Source of the DNA: Candidatus Tectimicrobiota bacterium | GTDB lineage: Bacteria > UBA8248 | NCBI GenBank assembly: GCA_016184445.1 | Contig: JACPCT010000412.1 | Span: forward strand, 1 to 5,214 | Direction of reading: 5' to 3' | Length of the DNA: 5,214 bases | Part shown: piece after piece, positions 5,172-5,214 of the stretch | How the letters are laid out: each line of letters opens with the position of its first letter | How positions within the stretch are numbered: position 1 is the stretch's first letter | Program-made: the position numbers and the translations under genes | Notes under the pieces: model-generated | The model's database searches: none | Told to the model about the DNA's origin: nothing | Seen by the model: the letters and a program-made list of their open reading frames with translations, nothing else

Positions 5172-5214
5172 CTACAGCAGCGGCAGGTAGCTCGTGAGCT
5201 CGTAGTCGGAGACG
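5172..5214 (-). CDS. Glutamine synthetase family protein, C-terminal end only
   Basis: Read on the minus strand from the window edge, the last 13 codons give VSDYELTSYLPLL followed by TAG (complement of 5172-5174). The V-S-D-(W/Y)-E-L-x-x-Y-L pattern just before the stop is the typical C-terminal end of GlnA-like glutamine synthetase family enzymes, which ligate ammonia or an amine to the gamma-carboxyl of glutamate. The rest of the gene lies beyond the window, so active-site residues and subtype (true glutamine synthetase or gamma-glutamyl-amine ligase) cannot be judged. It converges on the cyclase gene. With only 13 residues, this is a pattern-based call. Confidence 0.65.
   Translation of the reverse strand, partial: VSDYELTSYLPLL

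Noticed and set aside
1..5214. CRISPR array, tRNA or rRNA genes, insertion sequence or transposase
   Set aside because: I saw no regularly spaced direct repeats, no tRNA-like arm pattern with a GGTTCGA-type T-loop, no rRNA signature and no transposase motif on either strand.

Overview
The window is a GC-rich bacterial segment. Lines counted by hand give about 73 to 77% G+C in the phosphofructokinase and cyclase coding regions, up to 92% in the first 120 bases, and as low as 43% inside the TPR region. High GC, GTG/ATG starts with clear Shine-Dalgarno sequences, a group-III-like phosphofructokinase and a very large zinc-ribbon/cyclase/ATPase/TPR protein together suggest a high-GC soil, sediment or marine lineage (Deltaproteobacteria-like or a candidate phylum such as Rokubacteria or Tectomicrobia). 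The sequence alone does not fix the taxon.

Layout. Bases 1-352 hold no gene I can support; they are an extreme-GC stretch with palindromes, a hairpin and a potential G-quadruplex. A short, complete cutA gene (353-685, +) follows. After a 119-base gap comes a 6-phosphofructokinase gene (805-1790, +) whose active-site residues point to pyrophosphate rather than ATP as phosphoryl donor. It is broken at 1597 by a small deletion that changes frame and removes the loop expected to hold several fructose-6-phosphate ligands. An AT-richer gap (1791-1879) carries the best promoter in the window, TTGACA-N17-TAAATT. It drives a roughly 1,100-residue signalling gene (1880-5159, +): double zinc ribbon, class III nucleotide cyclase domain, STAND/AAA-type ATPase, then about ten TPR-like repeats. 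This gene is also broken by an apparent internal deletion with frame change, at 3671. The last 43 bases are the C-terminal end of a glutamine synthetase family gene on the minus strand, converging on the cyclase gene with 12 bases between stop codons.

How the parts relate. cutA and the phosphofructokinase are same-strand neighbours without an obvious functional link. The cyclase-ATPase-TPR gene has its own promoter and looks like a stand-alone sensor. Two small, frame-changing deletions in adjacent genes are the most notable oddity. They could be assembly errors in GC-rich DNA or real decay, and only reads or related genomes can decide. The second point of interest is the cyclase active site: both metal-binding aspartates are kept, but three residues that usually specify or stabilise the substrate are replaced.
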